From Begonia masoniana (lineage: Eukaryota; Streptophyta; Magnoliopsida; Cucurbitales; Begoniaceae), in assembly GCA_022432975.1 (NCBI GenBank), contig CM039502.1:22097228-22161227 (forward strand): a DNA stretch of 64,000 bases, read 5' to 3'. The notes under the pieces were generated by a model. It had not been told where the DNA came from, made no database searches, and saw nothing but the letters and a program-made list of their open reading frames with translations. Below are positions 12,040 through 23,317 of the stretch, in pieces. How positions within the stretch are numbered: the stretch's first letter is position 1; the number at the start of each line of letters is the position of its first letter. A program made the translations under genes and the position numbers.

Positions 12040-12210
12040 TCAGGGGACCACGATTCGTCCATGTATCGGACCATGAAAACCGTTCAAAAGGATCACGATT
12101 TGTCCACGTGTTGGACCATGTTAATGTCAGAAAGAACCACAAAAATCGTCCGAAAGGACTACGATTTGTCCACGTGTTGGACCATGTTAACTGTCTGAAA
12201 GGACCACGAT
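12040..12210 (+). repeat. Imperfect ~50-bp repeats in LTR spacer
   Basis: Several diverged copies of a unit containing GGACCACGATTTGTCCACG and TGTTGGACCATG occur between the two conserved LTR blocks. They are partly palindromic (GGACCA/TGGTCC-like). Confidence 0.7.
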
Positions 12211-13195
12211 TATGATTCACTCCCCACTCCCCACTCGTGCCCCTTAACCCATGTCAAGTGAAAGATAAAATAAGAAAACGAACATGATTTTACGAAGCAT
12301 GCATTCATGATCATTCATATATATGTTTACACATCTTACTAAGCCTTAGGCTTATAGTTTAAACCTTATGATGTAGGTGACGAGTTTGGAGGTGAAGACG
12401 TCAAACCTCATGATAATGATGTTTAAGTTCGGTTGCTGGATGGTGCTCGTCGCGGGAGTTTGTGGCTGGTTTGACGATTTTGGCCCGTGGGTAATGCTCC
12501 AAGCACGTTTTTGGTAAATGTAGATGATATGGAAAGTATAAATAGTAAAAAATTTCTTATTTTGATGAATAATGGAGTTGCTTTGTGGTTTTTATGTTTT
12601 GAAAGAAGATTTTAAGTTCAAGGGTTTCCACTCGTTTTCAAGTTTTTCCGCTACGCATTTTGTACTCGATTTTTCCTATGAATTTTATGGAATTGATGAT
12701 CTTTAGATGGAAATGGGATTTATGGAAGTTAGGAAGGATATGAAACGATATTGAAGTGTTATTAGGTGAAGAAAAGGAAGAAAGGAAGGGAAAAGGGGAG
12801 TGAGGCACCGGTTGGAGCGCGTTGCAGTGCGACGCGCGCTCGAGGTGCGCGGCGTACACTGCGCGAGAGGCGTGCAGACCGGGCACGGAACGCGCCAGGT
12901 GGTGCCTGGTCAATTGATTGGCTCTATGTGAGCGATCGATCGGCTAGCGCTACGAGCTCTGCTGGAAGAGTAGAGGGCTCGCCGATCGGTCGCGTGGTAG
13001 GCGCGATCGATCGGCCACTAGCTGATCGATCGGTCATGTATGACACGACTGATCAACCATGCGTAGCTGACTGATCGCAGGCGAGAGAAGCGATCGATCG
13101 GCTATGCAGTAGAAACAACGACGACACCCGAGGGGTTTCGATCGTTCGCAACGAAGGGGCGATCGATAAGCTCCCGCCTGGTGCACAGTTAGAGG

Positions 13196-13813
13196 TTGTT
13201 TGGTGAAGACTTAAAGATTTGGTATGATGTGATGCGTGAATTGAAAATGAGGGTTACGATTAGGAAGTTAATGTAGAAATTGGTAGGTGTGTATCCCGAT
13301 TCTGGATAGGATCGAGGGAATTGCGTTGAGGTATGAGTTACAACCCATAAATTTGATGAAATTGTAGGCATTCAATTTGACTGGCGTTAGGAAGCTTAGG
13401 TATAGCTCTGACCTAAGGGGCAGCGGAAGAAAGACGTCGATAAAGAGTGAATTTTGAAGTTTGTATTATTAAGAGATTTAATCTGCGAGTGATTAAGCGA
13501 AAGTCGAAAGTTGGTATACGTTTCGATTATGGATTGAACCAATGAGATTACTGAGAAGTTTAGGTAAATCAAGTGGAAAATTAAAGATTTGATTGTGCTC
13601 GATGCTTGAGTAAGGACGTACACAGTCCAATCGAGAGTAGAAAATACGAATGTAACGCTGATGTTGGAGAGTTTTGGTTTAGAAGCACGAAGAATGACCG
13701 TAAATAAAGAGGATGAATCGAAGTATACTGCCACATGACATGAGACGTTAGTATCAAGGAATATGTGGTATAACAAATTTTGAGGACAAAATTTTAAATA
13801 AGGTGGATGGAAT
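13196..13813 (+). mobile_element. Gypsy internal 3' remnant with polypurine tract
   Basis: I recognise no coding domain over most of it. The last ~45 bp read GAGGACAAAATTTT then AAATAAGGTGGATGGA, directly before the LTR start TGTAATACCCC at 13814. The same arrangement, inverted, precedes the 3' LTR of the Tekay-like element at 39984-40026. So this is the 3' end of a related element's internal region. Confidence 0.6.
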
Positions 13814-16800
13814 GTAATACCCCGCTTTACGGGATATTATTATTTTAGTATAAAGTGGCATTTTTGTAAATATATCAAATCAAGTCCGTTTTGCGAAAAA
13901 AAAGCGTCATTAGGATCCTATCGACTAATTGGAATTTTAAGAAATTTATAGGATTTTTCGGAATAATGACGCTATTTTTCGAGTAATTAGATTTATCGTA
14001 ATATAAAGGACGTTTTAATGAAAATAGTAAATTAGGCCGGTTTTGCGAACGGAAAGTTTCGTTAGGACCCTAGCAATAAATTAAAATATTTGGAGGAATA
14101 ACGGAATTTCGGAGAAACCAAATCGATAGAAGAAATAACGAAACAAGTAAACGATTAAGAAAAAGGGCAAAAAGGTAAATTGCTGAATAAAAACATTTTA
14201 AAATAAAAACCAAAAGCCTTCTTCCCTCTCTGCATTTCACGATTTACAGAGAGGAGAAAGCTTCTCCTCCCACCCCTTGGCGATTTCTCCATTTCTCCCA
14301 TGCCGATCTTTCAACGGCCGATCAACGATCCTTCCTCCGACGATTGTCTTCTTCGATTTCTCCTACAATCAAGCCCTAGGTACGCTTTGATGTTATACCC
14401 GTGTTGTTTTGCCGATTTCGAATTAGGGTTTTGTGGTAGATGAGGGATTTACGAAAATTAAGGTTCTTTGTTAAATTTTCTTGATTTTAGGATAGTTATT
14501 GATAAATTGATGGATATTGGTTGATGATTTAAATGTGCAAAACTGGAAAATGTTAGGGCAGCTTCGGTTTTTGATTTTCTGCCATTTTTTGGGTTTGATT
14601 TTTGATAAATGAGTTTAACCATTAAAAACTAGACACCTTAAGGTTTGTGTAGCACCTTGAACCATCGAATTCGGATATGTATTCAATTTATTATGAATTT
14701 TTGAAGTTGGATAAAACATTTCGATTTAAAAACGGGCAGCTTCAGTTTTCTTGAGAACTGATCTTGCTCTTGATTCTAATTTGTTAAATGGCTTAAATCA
14801 TTGGATAGGGGACTCTTAGAGGAGTCCATAACAACTTGAACCACTTGATTTCATTAAGAATTGATTAAGTTATGGATTTTTGAAGTTATTGTACAAAAAC
14901 TGGGAAATTTCGGAGGGCAGTTCGGTTTGCAGATTTCTGACCCTAATTCTTATTCTCTTTGGACAAATGGTTGATTTCATGTTAAAATAGACACAATGAG
15001 GTTTCCAAAACATGTTGAATCGTCAAAAACGGATAAGAATTGAGTAAGTTATCGAGGTTTAAAGTTAAGCCAATTTTAAGGGCAAAATCCGAGAATATTG
15101 ATTGGAAATTGTTAAGTTTGGTTAGTTGAATGAACTTCGAGCTATTTAAAAGGTTGGTTTGAACTATTGAATTGAATGGGTTGCTTAGTTTTAGGGTTAC
15201 TTAAATCGAATAGCATGCATGATTAAAAAGTTGACTGCTATGCTTTGATTTTTGCTTATTCAAATTGTGATGTTTTTAATAGCTCAAATGCACATGTATA
15301 GGTCCTAAAAACTTCAAGGAAACAATCAAGGTTTGCTTGAATTACAACAGACGCGAGGTAAGTTCTCGTGATTCTTTTCTGGCCGATTGGCCTACACCGT
15401 ACATCGAAGTCGTTTCGAGGAGTTTGGTGACACACTAGTTTATATTGCTTTGGTTGGGTAGTTAGGTTTAATTGTTTTGTAGATTATGTTTTACAGTCTT
15501 GATGGTACGAATGCTGAGTGTTTAAATTCTGTTATGAACTGTTCATGCATCACGTGTTTTAAAGAAAGAGCATGAAAATGAATTTCTGCACGATGTTTTA
15601 AAATGGCGATGTGGCCTGGAGAGGGGCTTGACCTATTGTGGAGGCACGCAGGGGCTTGTCACAATACCACATCTATTATGTACTCGCAATGTGGCCTGGA
15701 GAGGGGCTTGACCTATTGTGGAGGCACGCAGAGGCTTGTCACAATACCACATTTATTATGCACTCATATGTATGGTCATGCGAGATGGGGCTCAGGCACG
15801 GCTGTACGTGTTGTAAGCGTGTACCCCCCTCTTCTAGCTGGAAAGAGTAGTCCGACCGCTGGATGTGCTCTCTCCGGTTAGGAGGCTGAGATCTCGGTGA
15901 CACCTACAGAATAAAGTAAAGAAAATGCTGCATGATTTCTGAACTCACACGCATAGCATATAGTTGCATTTACGAGTCTTGCTGAGGTTTTTATCTCATA
16001 GTATATTGTATGGTGTAGGTGACTTCGAGGATACAGGTGAGGACGAGATTCCTCCTCCTGAGGCTTGAGTCCAGTTGACGGAGGATGGCTGCGGTGGTGT
16101 GCTGGCGCAGTCGAGGCTTACCTGACCCGTGGGGACAGTAGGTATAGATTTTGAGGGTTTGGGACTTTTGGGCTGATGTTGTATAGAAGTACTTTAGGTT
16201 GTTTGATTCTGGATAGTTGATTGGTATTTATGTATATGTTGATGTTTTGGAAACTGTTTTATAATGGTTTGGAAAAGTCTTTTATTGAATGTATTTTGGA
16301 ACTGCGTGATGATTTGAAATAGGAGGATTTGTTTAGGTTTTAAACGTACCAATGCAGTTCGTTTTCATGAAAATGTTCTTAGTTTTAAAATGTATTTCGA
16401 GTCATTTACTAGGTGAATGGTTGAGTGTGAAAAGAATGAGAATTAAAGTAAGTTTTATTTGATATTATTGTGTTGGTGAATCGTATTGAGTAATTGTAGT
16501 TATGTGTTGGAGAAATTGAATGAAAGGAGCTATGAAATGGAAACAGGCAGAGGGGTTGGCGAATGGTCGCCAACCCTGGCGATTGAATCGCCTCCCTCTG
16601 GAAAAATTCCAGAGGGAGTGGCGATTGCTCGCCACAAACTCCTCTGGAAAAATTCCAGAGGGAGTGGCGATGCAACAGGCGATTACTCGCCTGTTGCAAT
16701 CGCCTTAGGGGCGATTATTCGCCCAGCGAATAATCGCCTCTCCTTTTTACTTATTATATAAATTGTTTTATTTTAATTAAATTAACTTTTAAATAAATGG

Positions 16801-16956
16801 TTTTAAAGTTTTAATTTGTTTTAAAAGTTATAATTCAATTCCGATTTCGATTTCAGTTTAAGTTCTGCTTAGAGTTTATTTAAAGTATAGAGATAAGTAA
16901 TTGTTGGGATAAAAAAAAATAGTACGGTAATCGGGTACAGTATTAGGGTCGTGACA
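13814..16956 (+). mobile_element. Complete-looking gypsy LTR between a polypurine tract and a PBS-like site
   Basis: It starts TGTAATACCCC and ends GGGTCGTGACA (3143 bp). Landmarks are a CT-rich leader with CCCTAGGTACGC (about 14375), GCGAGGTAAGTTCTCG (about 15352-15368), the 80-bp tandem duplication (15608-15768), and ATTGTATGGTGTAGGTGACT (16005-16024). After that come palindromic clusters (GGCGATT/AATCGCC and CCAGAGGGAGTGGCGAT) at about 16560-16735. It is the same family as the minus-strand LTR at 5724-7573. No coding domain is visible. Confidence 0.75.
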
Positions 16957-16958
16957 AC

Positions 16959-16972
16959 TGGTGCCAAAAGCT
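16959..16972 (+). promoter_or_regulatory. Degenerate primer-binding-site-like sequence after LTR
   Basis: TGGTGCCAAAAGCT starts 2 bp after the LTR end. It resembles the initiator-Met tRNA primer site TGGTATCAGAGCT seen inverted at 44566-44577, with several mismatches. If real, the LTR at 13814 is followed by the start of an internal region that is lost almost at once: Athila integrase is readable from 17025. Confidence 0.4.
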
Positions 16973-17024
16973 AGGAGCTCTTACTCGTTGTCACATTATG
17001 TCCTCAATCCTCGTAATAGAATTA

Positions 17025-17930
17025 TTCGATTGTTGGTGGATAGAGCCATTCCCACCTTCTTCTGGCTACCTTTACATTCTCCTCACCATTGACTACGTTT
17101 CCAAGTAGGTAGAAGCCATATCGTGCCGTTCTAAAAATAACACAACCGTTGTTAAGTTCTTGAAAGAAAATGTGTTATCTAGGTTCGGTACCCCTCATGT
17201 CATCATTAGTGATCAAGGAACTCACTTTTGTAACTCTAATTTTGAGGCACTAATGAAAAAGTATGGTGTGATACACAAGGTGTCGACTGCCTATCACCCA
17301 CAAACAAATGGGCAAGCTGAGCTAGCGAATAGGGAGATCAAATAGATCTTGAAAAAATGGTTAATCCTGACCGTAAGGATTGTCTTTACGCCTTTTGAAG
17401 CACTTGGGCATACCGAACTGCATATAAATGTCCTCTTGGGATGTCTTCCTATAGGCTTGTTTTTGGCAAGGCTTGTCACTTACCTGTCAAATTCGAACAC
17501 AAAGCCTATTGGGCCACCAAAGCCCTAAATTTTGATATCAGTGCGACAAGTATCATAGAACTTTAGTTGACTGAGCTTGAGACTTAAGGAAAGTATCATA
17601 TGAAGCTTTAGTTGACTGAGCTTGAGGACTTAAGGAACGATGCATATGACAACTCAAGGATCTACAAGGAAAAAAATGAAAAGCGGCTCATGACAAGCAG
17701 ATCCTGAGGAAGAATTTTGAGCCAAATCAGCGGGTTCATCTTTATGACTCCCGTCTACATATCCATCCGGGAAAGTGAGGTCCCGGTGGACTGGTCCATA
17801 TGTGTGTTACGAGTCTTTCCCAACGATACTGTAGAAGTTAAAAATCTTTCGGATGAGAAAGTAGTCAAAGTAAATGGCCAGTGATTGAAGCAATACGTTG
17901 AGCGAGTGCCTGAGCCTAAAGATATCACTC
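17025..17930 (+). pseudogene. Athila-like integrase core and C-terminal region, broken
   Basis: It reads IEPFPPSSGYLYILLTIDYVSK, then a TAG at 17107-17109 where Trp is usual, then VEA. The segment 17160-17345 holds [19 protein letters not shown] (second catalytic Asp) and [17 protein letters not shown] (catalytic Glu). Further stops and frameshifts follow ([24 protein letters not shown] at about 17461-17535), typical of the region after the DDE core. It ends at the target-site duplication CTAAT (17930-17934). Confidence 0.82.
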
Positions 17931-18013
17931 TAATTGTAACGACCCGAGAGGGATCGTCACATAATCCATATCTTTCTAAATCATTTAATTCTTATTACTC
18001 ACACTTAATCATT

Positions 18014-19741
18014 TTAGACGACAAAATACCATTTACATCATCCGGTGAAGGAATACGCTCCATCCACCGAACGCTAGACGACAAAATACCATTTACATCA
18101 TCCGGTGAAGGAATACGCTCCATCCACCGAACGCTAGACGACAAAATACCATTTACATCATCCGGTGAAGGAATACGCTCCATCCACCGAACGCTAGACG
18201 ACAAAATACCATTTACATCATCCGGTGAAGGAATACGCTTCATCCACCGAACGCTAGACGACAAAATACCATTTACATCATCCGGTGAAGGAATACGCTT
18301 CATCCACCGAACGCTAGACGACAAAATACCATTTACATCATCCGGTGAAGGAATACGCTTCATCCACCGAACGCTAGACGACAAAATACCATTTACATCA
18401 TCCGGTGAAGGAATACGCTTCATCCACCGAACGCTAGACGACAAAATACCATTTACATCATCCGGTGAAGGAATACGCTTCATCCACCGAACGCTAGACG
18501 ACAAAATACCATTTACATCATCCGGTGAAGGAATACGCTTCATCCACCGAACGCTAGACGACAAAATACCATTTACATCATCCGGTGAAGGAATACGCTT
18601 CATCCACCGAACGCTAGACGACAAAATACCATTTACATCATCCGGTGAAGGAATACGCTTCATCCACCGAACGCTAGACGACAAAATACCATTTACATCA
18701 TCCGGTGAAGGAATACGCTTCATCCACCGAACGCTAGACGACAAAATACCATTTACATCATCCGGTGAAGGAATACGCTTCATCCACCGAACGCTAGACG
18801 ACAAAATACCATTTACATCATCCGGTGAAGGAATACGCTTCATCCACCGAACGCTAGACGACAAAATACCATTTACATCATCCGGTGAAGGAATACGCTT
18901 CATCCACCGAACGCTAGACGACAAAATACCATTTACATCATCCGGTGAAGGAATACGCTTCATCCACCGAACGCTAGACGACAAAATACCATTTACATCA
19001 TCCGGTGAAGGAATACGCTTCATCCACCGAACGCTAGACGACAAAATACCATTTACATCATCCGGTGAAGGAATACGCTCCATCCACCGAACGCTAGACG
19101 ACAAAATACCATTTACATCATCCGGTGAAGGAATACGCTTCATCCACCGAACGCTAGACGACAAAATACCATTTACATCATCCGGTGAAGGAATACGCTT
19201 CATCCACCGAACGCTAGACGACAAAATAACATTTACATCATCCGGTGAAGGAATACGCTCCATCCACCGAACGCTAGACGACAAAATACCATTTACATCA
19301 TCCGGTGAAGGAATACGCTTCATCCACCGAACGCTAGACGACAAAATACCATTTACATCATCCGGTGAAGGAATACGCTTCATCCACCGAACGCTAGACG
19401 ACAAAATAACATTTACATCATCCGGTGAAGGAATACGCTCCATCCACCGAACGCTAGACGACAAAATACCATTTACATCATCCGGTGAAGGAATACGCTC
19501 CATCCACCGAACGCTAGAACGACAAAATAACCATTTACATCATCCGGTGAAGGAATACGCTTCATCCACCGAACGCTAGACGACAAAATACCATTTACAT
19601 CATCCGGCGAAGGAATACGCTTCATCCGCCGAATGCTAGACGACAAAATACCATTTACATCATCCGGTGAAGGAATACGCTTCATCCACCGAACGCTAGA
19701 CGACAAAATACCATTTACATCATCCGGCGAAGGAATATACT
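18014..19741 (+). repeat. 60-bp satellite array, about 29 copies
   Basis: A 60-bp unit (core ACGACAAAATACC, CATCCGGTGAAGGAATACGC, CATCCACCGAACGCT) is repeated almost perfectly for ~1.73 kb. Variation is confined to a few positions: CGCTC versus CGCTT, ATACC versus ATAAC, and indels in the last four copies. Because the period is a multiple of 3, long open frames run through it on both strands; these are not genes. The flanks hold further CATCCGG/TGACGTCA-type motifs (19742-19850). Confidence 0.97.
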
Positions 19742-20373
19742 ACATCTTCCGGTGACGTCATCCGGAAGACTCAATCGTTCATCTTCCATCATTTGACATC
19801 CGCTGCTGACGTCAGCCGGATGATTGCCTCATCCAGCCTCCATCATACGGCAGTAAAACACTATAATCATCAACTAACTTCATCCAACAGAAAATACCAC
19901 AACTCACTCAAATCTTAACCTGGTAACAATAAACCTTAATGAGTAAGAATCATAGACTCATCCAGAATTCATATAGCAGAAGACTTAACGAACAGACCAT
20001 TCGATGATCCTTAAAATTATCCCCAGATTCAGAGAACAACAGACAACTTCATAGATTCGATGTTATAAGGTAGACTCATCCTACACAACCTATTATATTC
20101 ATTGTCTTAACTAAAATCATAAAACGTTAACCCGGGGTCTCATTTGCCAGCCAGCCACAGAATTGCACCTTGTACACCTCCCAGCGACCAAGCTTAGACA
20201 TCCTCATTAACCTTGAGATCCTCACCTGAAAACTCGTCACCTACATCATAAGGTTTAACTATAAGCCTAATGCTTAGTAAGGAATGCAACACTAACATGG
20301 ATGCATGGATGTATAATTTGGGAAAAATCACATGCTTATAAGTCTTTTCTTGTTCATATCTTTGCTCGTAATC

Positions 20374-20476
20374 ATCATTCATAGTCATGGATCATATTCA
20401 TCGTTCATAGTCATGGATCATATTCATCGTGCATAGTCATTGATCATATTCATCATTCATAGTCTTTGATCATATT
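20374..20476 (+). repeat. 26-bp tandem repeat, four copies, in LTR spacer
   Basis: The unit CATCGTTCATAGTCATGG + atcatatt is present four times with one to three changes each. It lies between the two conserved LTR blocks. Confidence 0.88.
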
Positions 20477-21538
20477 CTTCATTTAGGTTGTGTGGATTAA
20501 GAGAGGATTTGTGCCGGTAAAGGAGGTTCGACAGTGAGTTTGATCTTGTTCCCTATTGCGGGTCGTATTCATATGTCCCTCTTTGGACTGTGACATACGC
20601 CGAACCGCCCCCAACCCTCACTTAGTCTACGTTGCATAAATCTTATATATATACATATATACATACATATCTTGTTCATGGAAAACGTGCATTAAAACAT
20701 TTTCTTATGCTTGAGAAACATTCATGATGCATGAACATGAGAACTTTTAACCCATCAGACTATGACAAGGATCATACCAGAGCAGACAACTTCACATTCA
20801 CTAGCAGGTCATCAAATAGTATAACTCACAACATTCATCAATCCTTCAAGTGCAGACAAGCTCATCATCATAAAGTAAACATTAGACATCTAAAACAACC
20901 TAGTACTCCCACGATGTAGGGCTCTATTAGCCGGAAATCTTAATACATTCACTTACCTGGTTTTCTTAGCACTTGAGCTCCTTTCTCTTCAAACTTCTTC
21001 ACCTAAAACATTTACATTGTAATAGTTAAAACAAAAATCCTAATAGTTCTAATCTCAAGTTATCCTAAGATTTAATAGCTAAAGTCATTCCCACTCTCAA
21101 ATTTCAAATGTTCTTATTATTAGTCGGCTATTGGAAGATCCAAAACTCCAATGCCGAGTAGAAAACAGGGCTAACAAACTAACAGATAGCTACGTTGTCT
21201 ATTGCTTATCTCGGGCACAGAGTAGTCGAGTAGTGGCAGAGAAAACCGATCGTCGAAGAGAGTATGCTGAAAGCAGAGAGCAAGAGCTTGGGAGAGAAGA
21301 AATCGCCGAAAAGGAAGGTGTCGGCTACAATGGTTTAAGTGAGGTTTAAAACATTTCTTTTTTCTTTATATAGTGGTCATCTCCCTCCATTATTACAACT
21401 TTGCCACCCAACCTAGTTTAAATCCACATGAAATTAATTATTCTTGGTATAAAACTCTAAACCGTGAAGATTGAATGTTCATGACCGTTAATACAGTTAG
21501 GGAGTCACCTGGTTGAAGTTGTCGGGTGTTACACTAAT

Positions 21539-23317
21539 GACTCCGGTTTATTCATCGGAGTAGTTGCTTCCCACCTTATTGTATATTTATATTTATTATT
21601 ATTATTACTATTACTATTATTATCATTTTTTTTCTCATTTCTTTAGCTTTGGTTTTTGAAGATTCATCATTGTTGCAGGTATCTCGAGCTATCACGAGTG
21701 GGTATTGTCGCCATCCAGGTGTCTTCTGTTCCTTACACTTTTATTTTTCATATATTTTGAGACATTGAGGACACTATCTGATTTTGGTCGAGGGTGGTGA
21801 GCATATCATGTGTGAGAATAGTTTTTGTCTTAAGATTGCTGTGATTTTGCCAAAGTATGATTTCAAGTTGTTTAGTTTTAGCATATTCATATGTGAGAAT
21901 AGTTTTTATCTTGAGATTGCTGTGATTTTGCCAAAGTATGATTCCAAGTTGTTTAGTTTGAATCAATTTTTGCTATCATTATCATTAAAGAAGTAATTTT
22001 CCTAGTTTTCTATGTGCACGTACTAAACTTTGTAGTAAGATGGTTGCTAACGCTTTTGGCCTAAAGAAATTTCCAAGTTTAAGTGCAACTTTTTCATGGA
22101 TATGCATATGTGAGATTGAGAAAACAAATTTTGAACTTTTTGGCCTAGAGAATTGGTAAAATCGTTACTTAGGATATCATTACATGGTTTGTGGTTTGTT
22201 AGACATTTTGCTTGAAGGATGATTCGATATTAAATGGGGAACTCTTTTCTTTTCATGAGCCTTATATTATATTTATTAATATTTTTCTTATTATCATATT
22301 TATTATAAGTAGTATTATAGTATTGCTATGTCATAGTGAAAAAAAAAAGAAAGAAAAAAATAGTATTATCATTATGGCTCTTATTCCACTTGTACGAGTA
22401 CTTTATTTGGTATTGATAAAATCCTGATAGCTGGGTTTGTAGTATGAATGGCAGATTGTTCTATGTAGTTGAATTGTCTATCTTGAATCAATATTGTCTA
22501 ACTGCTTGTCCTAAATATTTGTCTTCTCATGTGAGTGTTAACTGTGCAAAATTTTTCCGACTCCATGAGTGAACACCCTAAAACCTTAATAAACTGAAAT
22601 TCTCTTACGTCTGCAAGGAAATGGAGTTGAGACTTTTCCTTGGTGGATTTTTCGAAGTCAAATGTGTTATAGGTCTGTGGTAAGAAGGTTACGGTTTAGA
22701 GCACACACACATAAACTTGGTGGTTATGACTTAATAATTATTTTATCGTATTATTATTAGTGTCATTATTATCATAGTTATTATAGTTACGATATTATTA
22801 TTAGTATTATCATTATGGCTCTTATTCCACTTGTACTAGTACTTTATTTGGTATTGATAAAATCCTGATAGCTGGGTTTGTAGTATGAATGGCAGATTGT
22901 TCTATGTAGTTGAATTGTCTATCTTTGAATCAATATTTGTCTAACTGCTTGTCCTAAATATTTGTCTTCTCATGTGAGTGTTAACTGTGCAAAATTTTTC
23001 CGACTCCATGAGTGAACACCCTAAAACCTAATAAACTGAAATTCTCTTACGTCTGCAAGGAAATGGAGTTGAGACTTTTCCTTGGTGGATTTTTCGAAGT
23101 CAAATGTGTTATAGGTCTGTGGTAAGAAGGTTACGGTTTAGAGCACACACACATAAACTTGGTGGTTATGACTTAAATAATTTTGATAGCATTTGTTGAT
23201 TCTTACTAAGCCTCTTGATTGAAATGCGATTGTGACGGTGACGTTGCAGTGATTTTAATGACATGATTATTTTTCGCTTGAATTGCTAGAGACTAGCAAT
23301 AAGCTGGTTGGGGATTG
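21539..23317 (+). mobile_element. Athila-like 3' untranslated region with large tandem duplication
   Basis: It continues the element right of the CTAAT duplication. It holds an ATT-rich microsatellite (about 21585-21640) and a ~45-bp pair (TGTGAGAATAGTTTTTGTCT at about 21810 and again at about 21891). A ~380-bp direct duplication lies at 22361-22739 and 22802-23182. It ends with GGTTGGGGATTG, a polypurine tract. No coding domain was recognised. Confidence 0.68.
22361..23182 (+). repeat. ~380-bp direct duplication
   Basis: Copies at about 22361-22739 and 22802-23182 start TAGTATTATCATTATGGCTC and end at GGTGGTTATGACTTAA. They differ by only a few bases and short indels, so the duplication is recent relative to the decay of the element. 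Confidence 0.9.

Larger units (their letters stand above)
10478..13195 (+). mobile_element. Long gypsy-type LTR, 3'-truncated
   Basis: It begins TGTAACACCC abruptly inside the Athila protease. Landmarks in order are the block CGAACGGAAAGTTTTGTT at about 10551, shared with the LTR at 57450; a CT-rich leader (10700-10800); donor-like CCTAGGTAAGACC (about 10875); a ~195-bp triplication (10861-11440); CCAGGTAAGTGTG followed by CTACATCACGAGGGTACTAGG (11701-11762); a repeat spacer (12040-12210); CTTATGATGTAGGTGACGAG (about 12365-12384); and a GC-rich tail with GATCGATCGG motifs (12800-13180). It lacks the expected ...GTTACA end, so it is cut near 13195. It is non-coding. No target-site duplication was found. 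Confidence 0.72.
17935..21533 (-). mobile_element. Solo LTR with 60-bp satellite, duplication CTAAT
   Basis: The 3599-bp insertion starts TGTAACGACC and ends GGGTGTTACA on the + strand, and is flanked by CTAAT on both sides (17930-17934, 21534-21538). Minus orientation is inferred from the conserved blocks: ACCAGGTAAGTGAATG with GATGTAGGG near 20960-20905 (inverted), and GATGTAGGTGACGAG near 20250-20235 (inverted). It carries four 26-bp repeats between these blocks and a large 60-bp satellite beyond the second. No coding domain. Confidence 0.88.

Noticed and set aside
15603..15881. MAMWPGEGL-type ORFs (also 6054-6337)
   Set aside because: Produced by an 80-bp tandem repeat in related LTRs; the same peptide appears in two frames of each repeat.
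10478..16956. One complete retrotransposon with two LTRs at 10478 and 13814
   Set aside because: The two LTRs differ in start sequence and family, no matching duplication flanks them, and no gag-pol lies between.
17885..19579. 564-residue and 502-residue ORFs on opposite strands
   Set aside because: Both follow the 60-bp satellite, whose period is divisible by 3; no domain, no codon bias, simple repeats of 20 residues.
18014..19741. CRISPR-like regular repeat
   Set aside because: No unique spacers, units are directly adjacent, and the context is a plant retroelement LTR.
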